NCBI RefSeq assembly: GCF_030676415.1
Contig: NZ_JAUUTW010000007.1
Span: 62,001-126,000, forward strand
Source: Peribacillus frigoritolerans
GTDB taxonomy: Bacteria; Bacillota; Bacilli; Bacillales; DSM-1321
Reading direction: 5' to 3'
DNA length: 64,000 bases
Shown here piece after piece: positions 16,941-27,761 of the stretch. Made by a program: the position numbers and the translations under genes. The notes below the pieces were generated by a model. It saw only the letters and a list, made by a program, of their open reading frames with translations. It was not told the origin of the DNA and made no database searches. Within the stretch, counting starts at the first letter, position 1. The number at the start of each line of letters is the position of its first letter.

Positions 16941-17522
16941 TCACACTTCCATCTCTTTAAAAATATCCGTTTCCTGACTTGCATTCAATCTTAGTACATC
17001 CTCTACATCTTGATAAGATTTCCCATAAAGATCATCATCTTTGTAAGTATGGATTTCAGAATAAATTTCTCTCATGAATTCAAATACGTCTTCTTCATCA
17101 ACAGATGGATTTGCCGGCCAATATAAGATTTCCATAGGCGTATTCTCCTTGGTGGCAAGCGATTTTCTGCTGTAGGAAATCGAAGAGGCGTGCTTGAATC
17201 CTTCCCTTTTATAAAATTTCAGCCTTTTAAATGTATCATCATCATTTTCTTGTACTGGTTCTACTTCCAGCAAGATCGTTTTCTGCTTTTTTTGCAATTT
17301 TTGAATCAATTTCCTCCCTAGTCCCTGCCCCCTTGATTTCTTTGATACAAAAAGGTAATCAACGAATATAAACTCGTCCCCTTCCACATATAATAAAACA
17401 TGGTCGGGACCTTCATCCTTTTTATATATTTCCTGCTTATCTTCTAAAAGAACTTCTATATGTTCTTTGGACTTCATTTCTTCAATAGGGAAATACTGAT
17501 TTAATTTTTCATACCAATTCAT
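16941..17522 (-). CDS. yjbC: GNAT family acetyltransferase YjbC
   Basis: 193 residues. A GNAT domain in the first 140 residues has the acetyl-CoA loop SRGQGLGRKLIQKL and the preceding beta strand FVDYLFVSKK; the C-terminal 55 residues are specific to the YjbC group. Substrate unknown; in B. subtilis yjbC is cotranscribed with spx and induced by stress. Here it has lost contact with spx through an IS inserted in its terminator. It is divergent from the small membrane gene at 17619. Confidence 0.85.
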   Translation of the reverse strand: MNWYEKLNQYFPIEEMKSKEHIEVLLEDKQEIYKKDEGPDHVLLYVEGDEFIFVDYLFVSKKSRGQGLGRKLIQKLQKKQKTILLEVEPVQENDDDTFKRLKFYKREGFKHASSISYSRKSLATKENTPMEILYWPANPSVDEEDVFEFMREIYSEIHTYKDDDLYGKSYQDVEDVLRLNASQETDIFKEMEV

Positions 17523-17618
17523 AATTTAATCTCCTCATTTGCTAGTTTATACTTTCCAGATTTTTTCTTATACACTACAATGGAACTTGAATAGCTTGAA
17601 AATATTAGGAGGGTTTTG

Positions 17619-17807
17619 ATGATCAGCTACTTTTTGGACTTTTTTTTAGTCGCTGCTTGCGTTATTGGCATTACGGCTGTGAATGGCATTGTGACGAATG
17701 GCATCGGCGAAAAATGGTTTGGCGGGAAACGTCACTCTCATATTTTCGATCAATCGAAACGAATTCAGTCAGGGTGGAGTCAAGTTGGCGGGAATAAAAA
17801 GCGGTAA
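17619..17807 (+). CDS. Small membrane protein of unknown function
   Basis: 62 residues: one N-terminal hydrophobic segment (YFLDFFLVAACVIGITAVNG) followed by a basic, Gly-rich tail (GEKWFGGKRHSHIFDQSKR). AGGAGGG lies 5 nt before the ATG at 17619. It ends 15 nt before a strong terminator, so it is a monocistronic gene divergent from yjbC. I do not recognise a family. Confidence 0.7.
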   Translation: MISYFLDFFLVAACVIGITAVNGIVTNGIGEKWFGGKRHSHIFDQSKRIQSGWSQVGGNKKR

Positions 17808-17821
17808 TTCAGAGAGAATTT

Positions 17822-17859
17822 GGATGACCGGAAGGAACTTCCTGGGTCATCCCTTTTTT
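17822..17859 (+). terminator. Terminator between the small membrane gene and the DUF4015 gene
   Basis: GGATGACC pairs with GGTCATCC, extended by GGAAG/CTTCC inside, followed by T6 on the plus strand. Confidence 0.85.
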
Positions 17860-19037
17860 CATGGGGTATAGTCTACTCCCTTTGTATATCGATTTGCTGC
17901 ATTCCACAATAAGTATTCATCAATACCATTATCATTCAATGCTTTTATTTGGGCTTCCACTTCTTCCTTACCATACCTTTGGTAATTACCATCGCCTAAA
18001 TATGAGGCAGTAAAATCTTGTAGCCAAGGTCTTGAAGTAGGTGGTGTTTTTAATTCCTTCAGCTTCCCGTTCTCCAATTTTGCATATTCCTTAACGAGAT
18101 TATAAGGCTCCAAATCAGGCTTATCGATACCAAAATAAGATGTCCAGTGACTTGGATAGATCATCGAGGAAATTACATCAACATTCTCAGAGATTTTTGT
18201 GAAGTTTTGCCCAATTCCGGGAGCTTCAGGCAATGTAGCCGCATATCCAAAAATATCCACTGATACTTCGACATCGTATGGCTCCAGTTGTTTCCTCGCA
18301 TAACTTACGAAATCCGTCACTGCCTGAACCCTTTTGGCTGTATGACTCATTTTCGCTTCATCATATTCACCGACATCATATTTCAAATCATCTTCTTTAT
18401 TTTCGAACCCTTCGGGAAAACGGACATAGTCAAATTGAATTTCTTTAAAACCCATCTTTGCCGCTTCAATGGCAATACCGACATTATAATCCCACACTTC
18501 TTTTAGGAATGGGTTAACGAATGCTTCCCCTCGACCATTCTTCCATACCTTTTCGCCATCTAAAAAAGACAATTCAGGTTTCTCTTTGGCTAAAAGTGAG
18601 TCTTTAAAGACGACAACCCTTGCAATCGGATAAATCTGTTTATCCTCGAATTTTTTCAGCATTGCCTTTGGGTTTTTTATGTAGTCTTTACCAATCCCAG
18701 CATATGGAGAGTCGTGATCTTCGGTTTTAAACGTTACGTTCCCCTTGTCATCCTTAATGTCAATGACCATCGCATTCAAATCGGTTTCATCTACATATTT
18801 AATAAGTTCATTCAACTTATTGCCTCCCGCTGCAGGCCCTGTCACATATATCCCGCGTACAGCATCCGGATAGTCGAATTTCAACCCCGAATCAAAAACA
18901 AAACGCGGTACACTCACAGGCAATTCTTTATTTTCTAATGCTACCTGCCTGGTTTCGTTCATGCCTTGCGCATGAACTGGCTGTTGAATCAGGAATATGC
19001 ACATCCCTGTCATCAACCATTTACACATTGGTTTCAT
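17859..19037 (-). CDS. Secreted putative glycoside hydrolase (DUF4015)
   Basis: 392 residues with a signal peptide (MKPMCKWLMTGMCIFLIQ, cleavage probably after VHA near residue 24). The mature protein is a TIM-barrel type DUF4015 domain: RGIYVTGPAAGG, AMVIDIKDDKGNVTF, FKEIQFDYVRFPEG, VSVDIFGYAA, ISSMIYPSHW and LLWNAANRYT. The family is annotated as putative glycoside hydrolase; the acidic residues in IQFDYVRFPEG are candidates for catalysis, but no activity is established that I know of. The start at 19037 has GAGGTGG at suitable spacing; an earlier ATG at 19058 would put 7 residues before the signal peptide and is rejected. Confidence 0.8.
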   Translation of the reverse strand: MKPMCKWLMTGMCIFLIQQPVHAQGMNETRQVALENKELPVSVPRFVFDSGLKFDYPDAVRGIYVTGPAAGGNKLNELIKYVDETDLNAMVIDIKDDKGNVTFKTEDHDSPYAGIGKDYIKNPKAMLKKFEDKQIYPIARVVVFKDSLLAKEKPELSFLDGEKVWKNGRGEAFVNPFLKEVWDYNVGIAIEAAKMGFKEIQFDYVRFPEGFENKEDDLKYDVGEYDEAKMSHTAKRVQAVTDFVSYARKQLEPYDVEVSVDIFGYAATLPEAPGIGQNFTKISENVDVISSMIYPSHWTSYFGIDKPDLEPYNLVKEYAKLENGKLKELKTPPTSRPWLQDFTASYLGDGNYQRYGKEEVEAQIKALNDNGIDEYLLWNAANRYTKGVDYTP

Positions 19038-20565
<1,528 letters not shown>

Positions 20566-20567
<2 letters not shown>

Positions 20568-20599
20568 AAAAAGACGATCCTCGACGGATCGTCTTTTTT
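20566..20599. terminator. Bidirectional terminator between trpS and yjbA
   Basis: AAAAAAGACGATCC pairs with GGATCGTCTTTTTT over the loop TCGAC, A and T runs on both sides. Confidence 0.9.
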
Positions 20600-20601
20600 G
20601 C

Positions 20602-21360
20602 TCATAATATCGATGGGCTATCGCCAGCCTCCACTTGCCAAAGCTTTTCAAAAAATGGCTGCCCCTTCACAAGGTTTTCACAAAGTTGTAGGTGCTTCTC
20701 TGACCAGCCTTCCTTCATTTCTTCATATAACTCAAGCCAAGCTATCTGAAAATCCATTTCTTGAATGCTTTCATATTTCTCTGGGGCCCATTCTGTATAC
20801 CAATAGCGGATTTCAGCGGTGTTTTTTGCCGTGAATAATTGGTCCATGGCCATGAATAGCAATTGCTTAAGTTGTCTTTCTTTTCTTGTCAAACCGTTCA
20901 TGAATAAGGGAGACGGCGACAAAATATGATATTCTTTCTCAGATGTAGGTTTTTCAGTAAAGGTGTAATCCATCTCATCATGGTTTTCTATCATGTCATA
21001 AACAATTTGTTCCTGCCGGGGAATTATTCTGCTTTTCCTAATCGGAATATGATAACCTATTGTATCAACAGCTAAAATTCCATTTCCATCAGTCACGATA
21101 AAACAATAGTCAAGCTGAATTCGTTCATGATTTTTCCTTGCATATGCTTTTTGATAAACATCATTCAGCAATGGCTTAGGTAATTCTGACAAGTCGTTTT
21201 CTATGTAGTGGAACAATGTTGATGACACTTTTAACAAAGGAACTTGATCTAGTAGTTCGATCCCGTCATCCTTCCTCCATTCATGAAAATGACAAATATT
21301 ATAGCCGTTTTCTTCTCCTTCAAACCAGTTAACCCATACATCATGAAGATATAGCATCAT
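20602..21360 (-). CDS. yjbA: UPF0736 family protein YjbA
   Basis: 252 residues, the conserved Bacillus protein YjbA (DUF3603), starting [19 protein letters not shown]. It is mixed alpha/beta, soluble and without a known catalytic motif; function is unknown. Two tandem ATGs are possible (21360 or 21357) behind GAGGGATG. Position next to trpS is the same as in B. subtilis; the oppABCDF and appDFABC transporter genes that flank this spot in B. subtilis are not here. Confidence 0.82.
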   Translation of the reverse strand: MMLYLHDVWVNWFEGEENGYNICHFHEWRKDDGIELLDQVPLLKVSSTLFHYIENDLSELPKPLLNDVYQKAYARKNHERIQLDYCFIVTDGNGILAVDTIGYHIPIRKSRIIPRQEQIVYDMIENHDEMDYTFTEKPTSEKEYHILSPSPLFMNGLTRKERQLKQLLFMAMDQLFTAKNTAEIRYWYTEWAPEKYESIQEMDFQIAWLELYEEMKEGWSEKHLQLCENLVKGQPFFEKLWQVEAGDSPSIL

Positions 21361-21465
21361 TCATCCCTCACTTAAACAAATTTCTGTTTGTCAATCAGTA
21401 TAGGCAGGAACCATACAATTTATTCCTATTCTAGAAAACAGATTAAGAAAAAAAGAACGTATATA

Positions 21466-22236
21466 TTAACTCTTTTTTGATAAGAATTCTTCAGATTGAA
21501 TAATGAATGATTTTTTCACAGAGAGTTTTTCAAAATTTTTCACCAGATAATAGCCACTACAGTATCCAAGCATATATGGATATCCTTTCCTCCCCAGCAG
21601 AAGTACATCATGAAGAGGATCTGTACGTTTTATCGTGTGCTTTTCCTCTAAATGCTTGCTCCAAAATTCCCGTAATTTATCTTCCTGATATAACTTAGTC
21701 CATTTCGCTAAAAATTTTGTTCCTAAATATTTTCCCACCGTTCTTTCTGCCAGTCCTTCCATGATCATCGTATCCAGGAGAGTGAATTCTTTTTGGTCCT
21801 TTTTCAAATGATGCAGACGGCAAACATGATGATATTCATGAATCAACAGGGCCTCCATTTCCTTTTCGGCTATCCCCTTGCCCAAAAACAGGAATAGTTT
21901 ATCTTTAAATGCCAACCCTGACTTCGTTTCAACCTTTTTATTCCATATCCCCGAAGACATGAGCGGAAAAATATATATGGGAACATCAGGCCCTCCCCAT
22001 AGCTTCTTATATGCTGTAAACAAGCTTTGTGTTTTTTCCCATACATTATTTTCTTTTAAGTCTTCCCATGTAAGTTTTGTTTTTTGATTCGGCGAATACA
22101 TGCCATGCTTCAATAAATGATGATAAATCATGTCCGCATCAAGGGTATTGTTGAATGTGCTTTTAAGTCTTTCCATCATCTGGACCGGGCGGTTGAAATC
22201 CTTCCTCATCCATTCATTGGTTGAAATGACTCCCAT
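21466..22236 (-). CDS. yjaZ: YjaZ, DUF2268 putative zinc metalloprotease
   Basis: 256 residues with HEYHHVCRLHH, an HExxH zinc motif, near residue 128, and a downstream EGLAERTVGKYLG that may give the third ligand Glu. The family is annotated as predicted Zn-dependent protease. Start chosen at 22236, 8 nt after GGAGGTG; the reading frame is open for 20 further codons upstream without a better ribosome site. It lies beyond the fabF terminator, same strand. Confidence 0.82.
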   Translation of the reverse strand: MGVISTNEWMRKDFNRPVQMMERLKSTFNNTLDADMIYHHLLKHGMYSPNQKTKLTWEDLKENNVWEKTQSLFTAYKKLWGGPDVPIYIFPLMSSGIWNKKVETKSGLAFKDKLFLFLGKGIAEKEMEALLIHEYHHVCRLHHLKKDQKEFTLLDTMIMEGLAERTVGKYLGTKFLAKWTKLYQEDKLREFWSKHLEEKHTIKRTDPLHDVLLLGRKGYPYMLGYCSGYYLVKNFEKLSVKKSFIIQSEEFLSKKS

Positions 22237-22335
22237 TTCCCATACACCTCCGCTTCTATTGACTATCGTATGATTTAAAGAAGGCGGTTGACACATTTTT
22301 TATATCCCTTACATTTGCATTTTCCCTTCAAAATA

Positions 22336-22364
22336 AAAAGAGCAGATCCCAAAAGATCTGCCCT
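22336..22364 (-). terminator. Terminator after fabF
   Basis: GCAGATC pairs with GATCTGC, and the minus strand continues with CTTTTT. Confidence 0.8.
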
Positions 22365-22375
22365 TCCTTTAAAAC

Positions 22376-23614
22376 TTATTGATATTTCTTGAAAAGAATC
22401 GTTGCGTTATGTCCACCGAATCCAAGTGAATTGCTGATGGCTGCATTGATTTCGCCCTTCCTTGCTTGATTCGGAACATAGTCCAAATCGCACTCAGGGT
22501 CTGGTGTTTCAATATTGATGGTTGGAGGCAAAATGCTGTCCCTGATTGCCTGAATCGTGAATATTGCTTCCACACCGCCTGCTGCCCCTAACATATGGCC
22601 TGTCATTGATTTAGTGGAACTTATTGCAAGTTTATTAGCATGGTCGCCAAAGACTTCTTTGACTGCCATCGTTTCGTATTTGTCATTGTATGGCGTACTC
22701 GTTCCGTGGGCATTCACATATTGAATGTCTTCCGGATTCAAGCCTGCATCCTCAATTGCAATTTTCATCGCTCTTGCCCCGCCTTCTCCACCTGGTGCCG
22801 GAGCGGTAATATGGAAGGCATCTCCAGTTGAGCCATAACCAGCTATTTCAGCATAAATCTTGGCTCCTCTATTCAATGCATGTTCAAGATCTTCCAGAAC
22901 GATAATTCCAGCTCCTTCCCCTATTACGAAACCATCACGATTAAGATCAAAAGGACGGCTAGCCGTTTGTGGATCAGGGTTGGTCGATAAAGCCGTATTT
23001 GCACAGAAGCCTGCAACCGACATTTTTGTGATTGGCGCTTCAGCACCGCCAGTGATCATGACATCGGCATCGCCCCGTTGAATGGCTTTAAACGCATCAC
23101 CAATTGAATTTGTTCCTGTTGCACAGGCTGTTACCGTACATGAATTGATTCCTTTAGCACCCAGTAAGATAGAAACCTGGCCGGCTGCCATGTCCGGAAT
23201 CATCATTGGAACGAAGAATGGGCTCACCCGTTTATATCCTCTGTTCAAAAAGTTTTCATGCTGTGTTTCAAGTGTCTCCAGCCCGCCGATTCCCGAACCG
23301 ATCCAGACCCCGACACGTGCAGCATTTTCATCGGTTATTTCCAGCTTGCTATCATTATATGCCATAACGGAAGCTGCAATTGCATAATGGGTAAAACGGT
23401 CCATTTTGCGTGCTTCTTTACGATTTATATATGTCTCTATATCAAATTCCTTGATTTCAGCTGCCACTTTAACGGGGAATTCTTCAGCATTCAAACGAGT
23501 TAAAGGTCCTATTCCCGATTTCCCCTCGATTATATTCTTCCATCCAGTTTCTGCATCATTACCAACTGGAGAGATTGCTCCTATACCTGTTACAACTACA
23601 CGGCGATTAGTCAT
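22376..23614 (-). CDS. fabF: Beta-ketoacyl-ACP synthase II (FabF)
   Basis: 412 residues. The Cys-His-His triad is visible: [11 protein letters not shown] (Cys about 163), [11 protein letters not shown] (His about 303) and [13 protein letters not shown] (His about 339, with the Lys). FabF elongates acyl-ACP with malonyl-ACP in fatty acid synthesis and in Bacilli is the main condensing enzyme. AGGAAGGAG lies before the ATG. It follows fabHA by 50 nt and is probably cotranscribed under the FapR box at 24643. Confidence 0.97.
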   Translation of the reverse strand: MTNRRVVVTGIGAISPVGNDAETGWKNIIEGKSGIGPLTRLNAEEFPVKVAAEIKEFDIETYINRKEARKMDRFTHYAIAASVMAYNDSKLEITDENAARVGVWIGSGIGGLETLETQHENFLNRGYKRVSPFFVPMMIPDMAAGQVSILLGAKGINSCTVTACATGTNSIGDAFKAIQRGDADVMITGGAEAPITKMSVAGFCANTALSTNPDPQTASRPFDLNRDGFVIGEGAGIIVLEDLEHALNRGAKIYAEIAGYGSTGDAFHITAPAPGGEGGARAMKIAIEDAGLNPEDIQYVNAHGTSTPYNDKYETMAVKEVFGDHANKLAISSTKSMTGHMLGAAGGVEAIFTIQAIRDSILPPTINIETPDPECDLDYVPNQARKGEINAAISNSLGFGGHNATILFKKYQ

Positions 23615-23664
23615 TAAAAATGGCTCCTTCCTATTTTTAAAGCTCTTACGTTTTGCTTCTTCTT

Positions 23665-24600
23665 TTATTTACCCCACCTAAGAGCGATAGCTCCCCAGGT
23701 AAGGCCACCACCAAAACCGACCATGACGATTAAGTCATTGTCCTTGATTCTTCCCGCTTCCATTTCTTCCACAAGGGCCATTGGAATGGACGCTGATGAA
23801 GTATTTCCATATTTATGAACCGTTTTTGTCATTTTTTCAAGCGGGAGACCCAAGCGTTCCCTTGAGGCTTCCATAATGCGAATGTTTGCTTGATGCGGGA
23901 CAAGCAGATCCACATCTTCCTTTGTCAAACCAGCTTTTTCCAATACACCCAGGCTGGATTCCCCCATCTGACGGACAGCAAATTTAAATACTTCACGTCC
24001 ATTCATATGAATGAAATCTCCTTCCTGTAATAAGTGCTTCCCGCCAGTTCCATCTGCGCCTAATTCAAAGGAAAGGACTCCTTTGCCTTCAGATACAGGT
24101 CCAAGTACTGCTGCACCCGCTCCGTCACCAAAAAGTACAGCAGTGTTGCGGTCTTCCCAATTGGTTACTTTCGAAAGTTTTTCAACACCGACGATCAACA
24201 CGTGCTTATATGCACCTGTCTTAATAAATTGCTGTGCCGTGATCATTGCATACATAAAACCCGCACATGCAGCACTCACATCCATTGCAGCTGCCTTCAT
24301 CGCTCCCAATTTCTCTTGAATCATGCAAGCGACAGAAGGAAACGACTGATCAGGCGTAACAGTAGCTACAAGAATTAAATCTATCTCTTCAGCAGAAATT
24401 TCCGCATTTTTCAATGCAGCTTTTGCGGCCTCATAAGCCATATCTGATGTATCAATATCATCATTTGCAATTCTTCTTTCCTCAATACCCGTCCTAGTCC
24501 GGATCCACTCGTCGGAAGTGTCCATAATTTTTTCTAAATCCGCATTCGTAACGATTTTGTCGGGTAAGTAGCGGCCAAGCCCAAGTATTCCAGCATTCAT
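23665..24600 (-). CDS. fabHA: Beta-ketoacyl-ACP synthase III (FabHA)
   Basis: 311 residues with the KAS III triad: [10 protein letters not shown] (Cys about 112), VPHQANIRI (His) and [11 protein letters not shown] (Asn). It starts fatty acid synthesis by condensing branched or straight acyl-CoA primers with malonyl-ACP. First gene of the fabHA-fabF pair, whose promoter carries a FapR operator. Position next to comZ matches the fabHA paralogue of B. subtilis, not fabHB. Confidence 0.96.
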   Translation of the reverse strand: MNAGILGLGRYLPDKIVTNADLEKIMDTSDEWIRTRTGIEERRIANDDIDTSDMAYEAAKAALKNAEISAEEIDLILVATVTPDQSFPSVACMIQEKLGAMKAAAMDVSAACAGFMYAMITAQQFIKTGAYKHVLIVGVEKLSKVTNWEDRNTAVLFGDGAGAAVLGPVSEGKGVLSFELGADGTGGKHLLQEGDFIHMNGREVFKFAVRQMGESSLGVLEKAGLTKEDVDLLVPHQANIRIMEASRERLGLPLEKMTKTVHKYGNTSSASIPMALVEEMEAGRIKDNDLIVMVGFGGGLTWGAIALRWGK

Positions 24601-24642
24601 CTTGCCATCCCCTTATATTTTAATGAGTTATTATAAGCATCT

Positions 24643-24661
24643 ATTATTACCTGGTACTAAT
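24643..24661 (-). promoter_or_regulatory. FapR operator of fabHA-fabF
   Basis: ATTATTACCTGGTACTAAT is a 19-nt inverted repeat differing from the FapR consensus at one position. It directly overlaps the 3' end of the -10 element of the fabHA promoter. Confidence 0.85.
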
Positions 24662-24688
24662 TTTATATAAAAAAAGACTTCCTTGCAA
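24660..24688 (-). promoter_or_regulatory. Sigma-A promoter of fabHA-fabF
   Basis: Minus strand TTGCAA (24683-24688), 17-nt spacer, TAAAAT (24660-24665); the FapR box begins at the -10. Confidence 0.75.
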
Positions 24689-24802
24689 GAGTTAACAGTT
24701 TGAAAAGCTAAAGAAATCGCTTTCGGAAGTCGGACAAGCGCCTATGCCAGGGGAAATTAGGGACATAGATTATAAATAAAAGGAGTATAGGAGGAATTCA
24801 TT

Positions 24803-25027
24803 GTGGACATCTTCAATCGCAACCGCGAGAGAAACCCGGATGATCATTTTTCGAATTTGATGTTTGGCAGGAAAGCTGAACCGGAGCAAGAGGAATCCAA
24901 GGAGGTTGATTATATGCAATTATTGGCGAGCGTTGAAACATTGATGGGCTTATACAGTCAATACAAACCGACCATTGATAAAATTAATCTGAACCCATTG
25001 ATCGCCAAGTTCTTGAAAAAAGAATAA
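24803..25027 (+). CDS. Small conserved-looking soluble protein, function unknown
   Basis: 74 residues, start GTG at 24803 with AGGAGG about 9 nt before. The protein is charged, begins DIFNRNRERNPDDHFSNLMFG and ends with a predicted amphipathic helix (YMQLLASVETLMGLYSQYKP). It lies divergent from fabHA and convergent with comZ, which is where yjzB sits in B. subtilis, but I cannot confirm homology. Followed by a shared terminator. Confidence 0.65.
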   Translation: MDIFNRNRERNPDDHFSNLMFGRKAEPEQEESKEVDYMQLLASVETLMGLYSQYKPTIDKINLNPLIAKFLKKE

Positions 25028-25036
25028 AAAAAATTA

Positions 25037-25061
25037 AGGCTGCCCTTTAACCGGACAGCCT
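25037..25061. terminator. Hairpin between the small gene and comZ
   Basis: AGGCTG pairs with CAGCCT, extended by CC/GG after one mismatch; A- and T-rich flanks on both sides, between convergent genes. Confidence 0.65.
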
Positions 25062-25069
25062 GCCTTTAA

Positions 25070-25252
25070 TTAACGCTGAGCATCTTGTTTACCAAGCTCA
25101 TAAGCTTCTTGCATTACGCTTTTAAAGAGCTCCATGAATGGCTCTGCCATCTCCATTGAGAATGGAATCCCGCTTGCTTCAAGCTTCGCTTTAGCCTCTG
25201 GGAAGTATTTCATGGCAATTCCCATAAATTCAAGAGTTTTATCTGAACTCAT
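25070..25252 (-). CDS. comZ: ComZ, late competence regulator
   Basis: 60 residues matching the ComZ pattern: LEFMGIAMKYFPEAKAKLE, then MEMAEPFMELFKSVMQEAYELGKQDA. In B. subtilis ComZ represses comG transcription and is encoded right after med. Here med, a positive regulator acting on comK, is missing: the 280 bases upstream (25253-25533) contain no gene and only a small CCCTTT/AAAGGG hairpin near 25341. A GGGGGG-rich ribosome site precedes the ATG. Confidence 0.85.
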   Translation of the reverse strand: MSSDKTLEFMGIAMKYFPEAKAKLEASGIPFSMEMAEPFMELFKSVMQEAYELGKQDAQR

Positions 25253-25533
25253 TCGCGTTTCCCCCCATCTTTTGAATAATCATCAATTGATCATTGTGAT
25301 GCCCAAATAAAGCTCAATATTATCATAATTCCACAAGACCCTTTCGTAAAGGGCGCACATATAAAATCATGAATATCTTTTGATGTTAATTCCTATCCTT
25401 GAACATTATAGTACAAGACATATAGATTAGAGGCAAATATACAGTTTTGTCATTCCCTAATATCGAAAGCTATCGATACCATATTTTACCGACCAGGCGC
25501 TTCGCCTTCATATTTGATTATTGCTCTCTCGCG

Positions 25534-26364
25534 TTAATCAGGCTTTCTCCACTTTTTAAGTAAGTTTAATCGTTTATTATGTTTTCTTTGTAAAGCAACG
25601 CCTTCTTCTGGTTCCATTTTACATTGCACTTCAAATCTAGTTCCTTTATTGATTTTAGTTGTCGATTGGGGAGTGAATGAATCCATACTTTCACCAAATA
25701 TTAACTTGGCACATTTATTCCAATGATCATCAATACTGCTGCACAAATGGATGTCCTTATCGGAAGAGGAGGTAAGCACTACTTCCAAAGCATTAACAAA
25801 ATCAGTGATATAGAGAGCATCTCCGGTATATTCGGCAGCAATTGCCGCTTTGATATCAGACTGTCCAAGCTGATTGATTCCAGCTTCAAAGCTCATGCCT
25901 TCCGATTGCCAAGGTCCATAAATCGTCGGTAAAAATATGATTTTTGCAGAATCTATTCCACGAATCAAGCTTAAAATGGACTGAAATATACTGACATCTT
26001 TTTCAATGGGCATGAAAAGAACGAAATTCGGCGTTTCATTCTTGCCATTTTTGAATTTCTCAATGAAGGAAACGATTTCGCCTATTAGAAAATCGATTTT
26101 GTCCATTTTTCCGCTTTGAATATCGTAACAAGATATGAATACCGTGTCCTGCTGTGAAATATCCAATAATTTAAGTTTATTTATCGGAAAGTAAATATAA
26201 TTTGAATTCCTGCCTATTTCAAGTTCCTTTTCTTCCATAATATATTGACTTGCTTCGGAATCAGCCCAATCGATTCCGATTACTTCTTTACCTTGGTTCA
26301 AAAGATATTGAGTCACATAGAATCCCACAAATCGATAAGTGCCAATGACAATGTTTGTTTGCAT
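25534..26364 (-). CDS. yjaV: NAD-dependent epimerase-like protein (YjaV position)
   Basis: 276 residues with an N-terminal Rossmann-like start, MQTNIVIGTYRFVGFYVTQYLL, where the usual GxxGxxG is reduced to GTYRFVG, and a PTIYGPWQSEGM segment typical of extended short-chain dehydrogenases. The ATG at 26364 has GAGGAGG at 8 nt; the frame is open further upstream without a ribosome site. Substrate unknown. It lies 100 nt after the yjaU gene, the same order as yjaU-yjaV in B. subtilis, which supports the name. Confidence 0.72.
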   Translation of the reverse strand: MQTNIVIGTYRFVGFYVTQYLLNQGKEVIGIDWADSEASQYIMEEKELEIGRNSNYIYFPINKLKLLDISQQDTVFISCYDIQSGKMDKIDFLIGEIVSFIEKFKNGKNETPNFVLFMPIEKDVSIFQSILSLIRGIDSAKIIFLPTIYGPWQSEGMSFEAGINQLGQSDIKAAIAAEYTGDALYITDFVNALEVVLTSSSDKDIHLCSSIDDHWNKCAKLIFGESMDSFTPQSTTKINKGTRFEVQCKMEPEEGVALQRKHNKRLNLLKKWRKPD

Positions 26365-26466
26365 AAATACAGCCTCCTCGTATGCCATCAAGCCCACTTC
26401 ACCCGGCACGTCTAGTTTTTTTAGATGCTGTATCGTATGCAAACTATTGTAAAAATATATCTCTTC

Positions 26467-27189
26467 TCATAAAATCTCTTCATTCTCATTGAAAAACTTT
26501 TGTATTTGATAGGGGATTTTATAACGTTTTTCGGGCAATATATACGTCAGCTGCAAGTCTGCTTTTCTAGCCAGCTGGATTTGCCGATAAAGGGAGGCTT
26601 GCTCTTTCCGTAAGCTTCCAAAAACCTGAATCACTTTCATGGGGATATTCTCTGCGATTACTGAATCTTCAGTGCCCAGGATATGCTGTTCACATTCTGC
26701 CGGATCGAGCTCATATGCAGCAGCAACCTCGGACAGCCACTTTTTATAGAAGAACTTATTTTCCTTTTCTTTCTCCAGTTGTGCTTTCAAGGAAAAAACC
26801 GGATCAATCAATACGACAGACCGAATTTTATTTCCAAGTTCATTCATTAGCTTTAGGGCAAGTAGTGCGCCTGTCCCCTCTGCCAATATATGAACCCTTT
26901 GATTGACTATTTCTTTTTTCATAAAAAGAATATATAGGTTAAGGGAAAGGTCCAGTGCTTTAGGACTGCCCCAGTTGGCTCCATGAAAATTGGATGAAAA
27001 TAGCGTGTATCCGTATTCCTTTAAATATTCCAATATCTGCAGCCTGCCAGGATGCTGCAGCCAAAAGCTGCTGTCTTTTTCGACAAAATGACTACGGTCT
27101 CCAATTACCATTACGGAAAAACCACTGGGCTGCTCTGGATAATAGATGATATTCCATTGATCATCAATTTGAAAAGTTCGTTGTTCCAT
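26467..27189 (-). CDS. yjaU: Alpha/beta hydrolase-fold protein (YjaU position)
   Basis: 240 residues that look like an alpha/beta hydrolase: FSVMVIGDRSHFV, a strand followed by the turn HILAEGTGALLAL, then IRSVVLIDPVFSL. At the nucleophile elbow the expected GxSxG reads AEGTG, so the catalytic Ser is replaced by Gly (codon GGG checked). It may be non-catalytic or use another residue. Gene order yjaU-yjaV supports the name. The 300 bases upstream, to the divergent yjzD, contain no gene. Confidence 0.68.
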   Translation of the reverse strand: MEQRTFQIDDQWNIIYYPEQPSGFSVMVIGDRSHFVEKDSSFWLQHPGRLQILEYLKEYGYTLFSSNFHGANWGSPKALDLSLNLYILFMKKEIVNQRVHILAEGTGALLALKLMNELGNKIRSVVLIDPVFSLKAQLEKEKENKFFYKKWLSEVAAAYELDPAECEQHILGTEDSVIAENIPMKVIQVFGSLRKEQASLYRQIQLARKADLQLTYILPEKRYKIPYQIQKFFNENEEIL

Positions 27190-27487
27190 CGTTCAAACTC
27201 CTTTAAGGAATATTACTACTACTATATTAATTTATGACGAAAAATAGAAAGGGTCAGTGAAAACGCCTAACTTCTTATCCTAAATTAACCAAGCAGGGAC
27301 GATTTTTGTTTTTATTTTTTCCCTATGATTTCCCATTTGAAGTTTGAAACCAACTTATCTGCCCAAAAAAATTCCTCTTATGATTTAATGGATTGAATTA
27401 TTTAAAGGTTATTATTAAAAACACGTTTTAACTGTATATTAATTATGGTAAGATAAAAATGAATGTAGTGGAATGAGGTGAAATTCG

Positions 27488-27679
27488 ATGCGTTATGCTT
27501 GGACAATTTTTTGGACATTCTTATTAGTGCATATGACTGTATATGTTGTTTCTTCCATGATCGGAGTTTCATACGATGCTGCGCAGGGAACGATTTTAGG
27601 ATTAGCTGCTGCTATCCTGATTTGTATCATCCCAGCTATCATGCCTGCCGGGCCAGCTAAAGACTCTCATCAACATTAA
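27488..27679 (+). CDS. yjzD: YjzD, small membrane protein (DUF2929)
   Basis: 63 residues with two hydrophobic helices (YAWTIFWTFLLVHMTVYVVS and a second near GLAAAILICIIPAIM) and a His-rich end. It matches the YjzD/DUF2929 family of Bacillus by pattern and by position next to yjaU. Function unknown. GAGGTGAAA precedes the ATG. Confidence 0.8.
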   Translation: MRYAWTIFWTFLLVHMTVYVVSSMIGVSYDAAQGTILGLAAAILICIIPAIMPAGPAKDSHQH

Positions 27680-27690
27680 GAAGCAAAAGA

Positions 27691-27719
27691 GGACATCCTT
27701 TTAAGGATGTCCTTTTTGT
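27691..27719. terminator. Terminator between yjzD and clpB
   Basis: AGGACATCCTT pairs with AAGGATGTCCT, followed by TTTT on the plus strand, between convergent genes. Confidence 0.85.
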
Positions 27720-27761
27720 TATACCGTACTTTGCTTACGGGTAAACTACATTTCAACGTTT

